DNA from: Bacteroidota bacterium
GTDB lineage: Bacteria > Bacteroidota > Bacteroidia > Chitinophagales > Chitinophagaceae
Assembly (NCBI GenBank): GCA_947461985.1
Contig: CANHNT010000087.1
Location: forward strand, 1 to 7,731
DNA length: 7,731 nucleotides
Reading direction: 5' to 3'
Positions 6,253-7,731 of this stretch are shown here, piece by piece. Below the pieces are notes generated by a model. It saw nothing but the letters and a program-made list of their open reading frames with translations, had not been told where the DNA came from and did not search any database. The translations under genes and the position numbers were made by a program. Within the stretch, counting starts at the first letter, position 1; the number at the start of each line of letters is the position of its first letter.

Positions 6253-6256
6253 AATT

Positions 6257-7731
6257 ATGATAAAAAAAGCCTCTCTTTTAATAGCAGCACTCGTGTTTTC
6301 GATCGTGGTTTTTGCACAAAAAATCCCTATTGGCTCTTGGCAATCTCATTATTCCTATCTAACAGCGAATACAATTGAAAATATAAAGGGTAAAGTTTTT
6401 GTAGGTAGCCATCATTTAGTATCCTATTCATTAGCTGATCAAGATTATACCACCTATTCTAAAGTAAATGGCATGAGTGATGTGAATGTAAAATTAATAC
6501 GATACGATGCTGCAACCGATTTCTCCATTTTAATATATGAAAATAGCAATATCGATTTGATGCAGGGGGAAACATTTTTTAACATGCCAGATATAAAAAA
6601 TTTGAACATTACGGGTAGTAAAAAAATAAACAATGTATATTTCAAAAACAAATTAATGTATTTAGCTACCGATTTTGGCATCATCGTTTTAAATCCTGTA
6701 AAAAAAGAAATAAAAGAAACGTTTATATTACAAAATGCATCTAATGTATTAAGCATAAAAGATATAACCACTTACCATACTGATTTTTATGCGGCAACGT
6801 CAAATGGCATTTACAAAGCAAATGAGAATAATGCAGCATTACAAAATTTTTCTAGCTGGCAATTAGTAAACGCTACACCAGTCGATTTTATTTTAAATTT
6901 TAAAGATTCCTTATATGCTGCTTCTTCAAAAGTAATTTATACAGTAAACAATAACAGCTTAAACACGGTTTATACAAGCCCATCCAATATTATAAAATTA
7001 AGGGCAGGGAGTGAGCAGTTTTATATTTGCGAAAATGACGATATAAAAAGAGGAATTACCTATTTTAACTCATTGGGAATAAAGCAAGATGAAGTAAACG
7101 CCATTAATCCATTCGATATGGTAGAAATTAGTCCTACTGAAATTTGGGAGGCTGATGGTTGGTTCGGGATGATTAAACTAAATAACCGAAAAGATATACA
7201 AGCATATAATCCTAACGGAATTTTTACCAATGCTGTATACAATATCAAAGTACTCAATAATAATTTATATGCTTTAGCTGGCAATATAGCCGACTGGTCT
7301 TTTACATACAACAGACAAGGTTTTTCACAATTATCACCCAATGGCGATTGGACCTATTTCAATCAATTTGTGAATACGCCTGCATTAGATACCATTACCG
7401 ACTTGGTAGATTTGGAAATCGATAAAAGAAATAATTATGTTTACGTAGCTTCTTTTTTTGGGGGATTGCTTGAGTTTCATCCTGACAAAACAGTTACTGT
7501 GTTTAAGAACAATGGATTTATTCAACCTTTTGGAGGAACATATAGAATTACAAATTTAGTTTTCGATAAAAAAAATAATTTGTGGATGAGTAATTATGGA
7601 GCCGATGCTCCTTTGGTTGTAAAAAAGGCCGATGGCAGCTGGCAAAAATTTAATATCCCAAATGCAACAGGGGTCAATACGGCAAGTGATATTGCAATCG
7701 ATGATGCCAATCAAAAATGGTTAGTAGCACC
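6257..7731 (+). CDS. porZ: PorZ-like T9SS attachment-complex protein (N-terminal 491 residues; truncated by window end)
   Basis: PorZ is a periplasm-exported, surface-exposed T9SS component that works with the PorU sortase complex and, in Porphyromonas gingivalis, binds anionic LPS destined for attachment to cargo. The frame opens with a signal peptide, MIKKASLLIAALVFSIVVFA, with likely cleavage before QK (21-22). Mature PorZ features follow: IPIGSWQSHYSY (23-34), SKVNGMSDVNV (68-78), IYENSNIDLM (93-102), the INNVYFKN and YLATDFGIIVLN stretch (124-146), and later propeller-blade repeats such as NNLWMSNYG (440-448) and DDANQKWLV (482-490). This is the two-beta-propeller layout of the family, which also resembles two-component-regulator propellers. 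Full PorZ is about 780 aa with a C-terminal sorting domain; that part lies beyond the window. No homopolymer problem is seen despite A7 and A8 runs. The assignment rests on remembered family patterns; a generic propeller protein with a T9SS tail is the alternative. Confidence 0.78.
   Translation, partial: MIKKASLLIAALVFSIVVFAQKIPIGSWQSHYSYLTANTIENIKGKVFVGSHHLVSYSLADQDYTTYSKVNGMSDVNVKLIRYDAATDFSILIYENSNIDLMQGETFFNMPDIKNLNITGSKKINNVYFKNKLMYLATDFGIIVLNPVKKEIKETFILQNASNVLSIKDITTYHTDFYAATSNGIYKANENNAALQNFSSWQLVNATPVDFILNFKDSLYAASSKVIYTVNNNSLNTVYTSPSNIIKLRAGSEQFYICENDDIKRGITYFNSLGIKQDEVNAINPFDMVEISPTEIWEADGWFGMIKLNNRKDIQAYNPNGIFTNAVYNIKVLNNNLYALAGNIADWSFTYNRQGFSQLSPNGDWTYFNQFVNTPALDTITDLVDLEIDKRNNYVYVASFFGGLLEFHPDKTVTVFKNNGFIQPFGGTYRITNLVFDKKNNLWMSNYGADAPLVVKKADGSWQKFNIPNATGVNTASDIAIDDANQKWLVA

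Noticed and set aside
6454..7341. Minus-strand open frames (6454-6771 and 7060-7341) opposite the porZ homologue
   Set aside because: They lie wholly inside a continuous plus-strand frame with signal peptide and PorZ motifs, so they are antisense shadows.

Overview
This AT-rich window looks like chromosomal DNA of a member of the phylum Bacteroidota. The evidence is a homologue of PorZ, a type IX secretion (T9SS) component; near-consensus Bacteroidota -7 promoter boxes (TAnnTTTG); almost no Shine-Dalgarno sequences; and two kinds of short repeat that I associate with this phylum (ATTACGAAT clusters and a TCGATGTTTGAT tandem array). Genus cannot be told from the window.

Layout. Positions 1-3760 read on the minus strand as a likely operon in the order psd (phosphatidylserine decarboxylase), ybeY (rRNA-processing endonuclease), manC (mannose-1-phosphate guanylyltransferase), a small insert, then a PLP-dependent methionine-type aminotransferase whose C-terminus lies beyond position 1. 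The gaps psd-ybeY and ybeY-manC are very short. A candidate promoter lies just upstream of psd, at 3782-3812. Next, still on the minus strand, is a 12-TM RND/MMPL-family exporter (3853-6162). Divergent from it on the plus strand is the first 491 codons of a PorZ-like protein (6257 to the window end). The 94 bp between the two divergent starts carry a TAnnTTTG box only a few bases from each ATG.

The unusual part is 919-1463. The 550-bp gap between manC and the aminotransferase is filled almost exactly, with three bases left over at each end, by a four-helix-bundle (S23 / 23S rRNA intervening-sequence protein family) gene. It is framed by 27-bp inverted repeats that match at 26 of 27 positions and are built of ATTACGAAT units; the right repeat is itself duplicated with a 35-bp period. 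The gene carries one extra A in an A7 run, so it reads as two overlapping frames. ORF-in-loop plus pairing ends resembles the rRNA intervening sequences that carry this protein family, but here it sits between protein genes. It is the best candidate for an under-described mobile or RNA-processed element in the window.

The housekeeping genes act separately: psd in phosphatidylethanolamine synthesis, ybeY in ribosome maturation, manC in GDP-mannose supply for surface glycans, PorZ in T9SS cargo attachment to anionic LPS. A functional link between manC and PorZ is possible but is not shown by the sequence.
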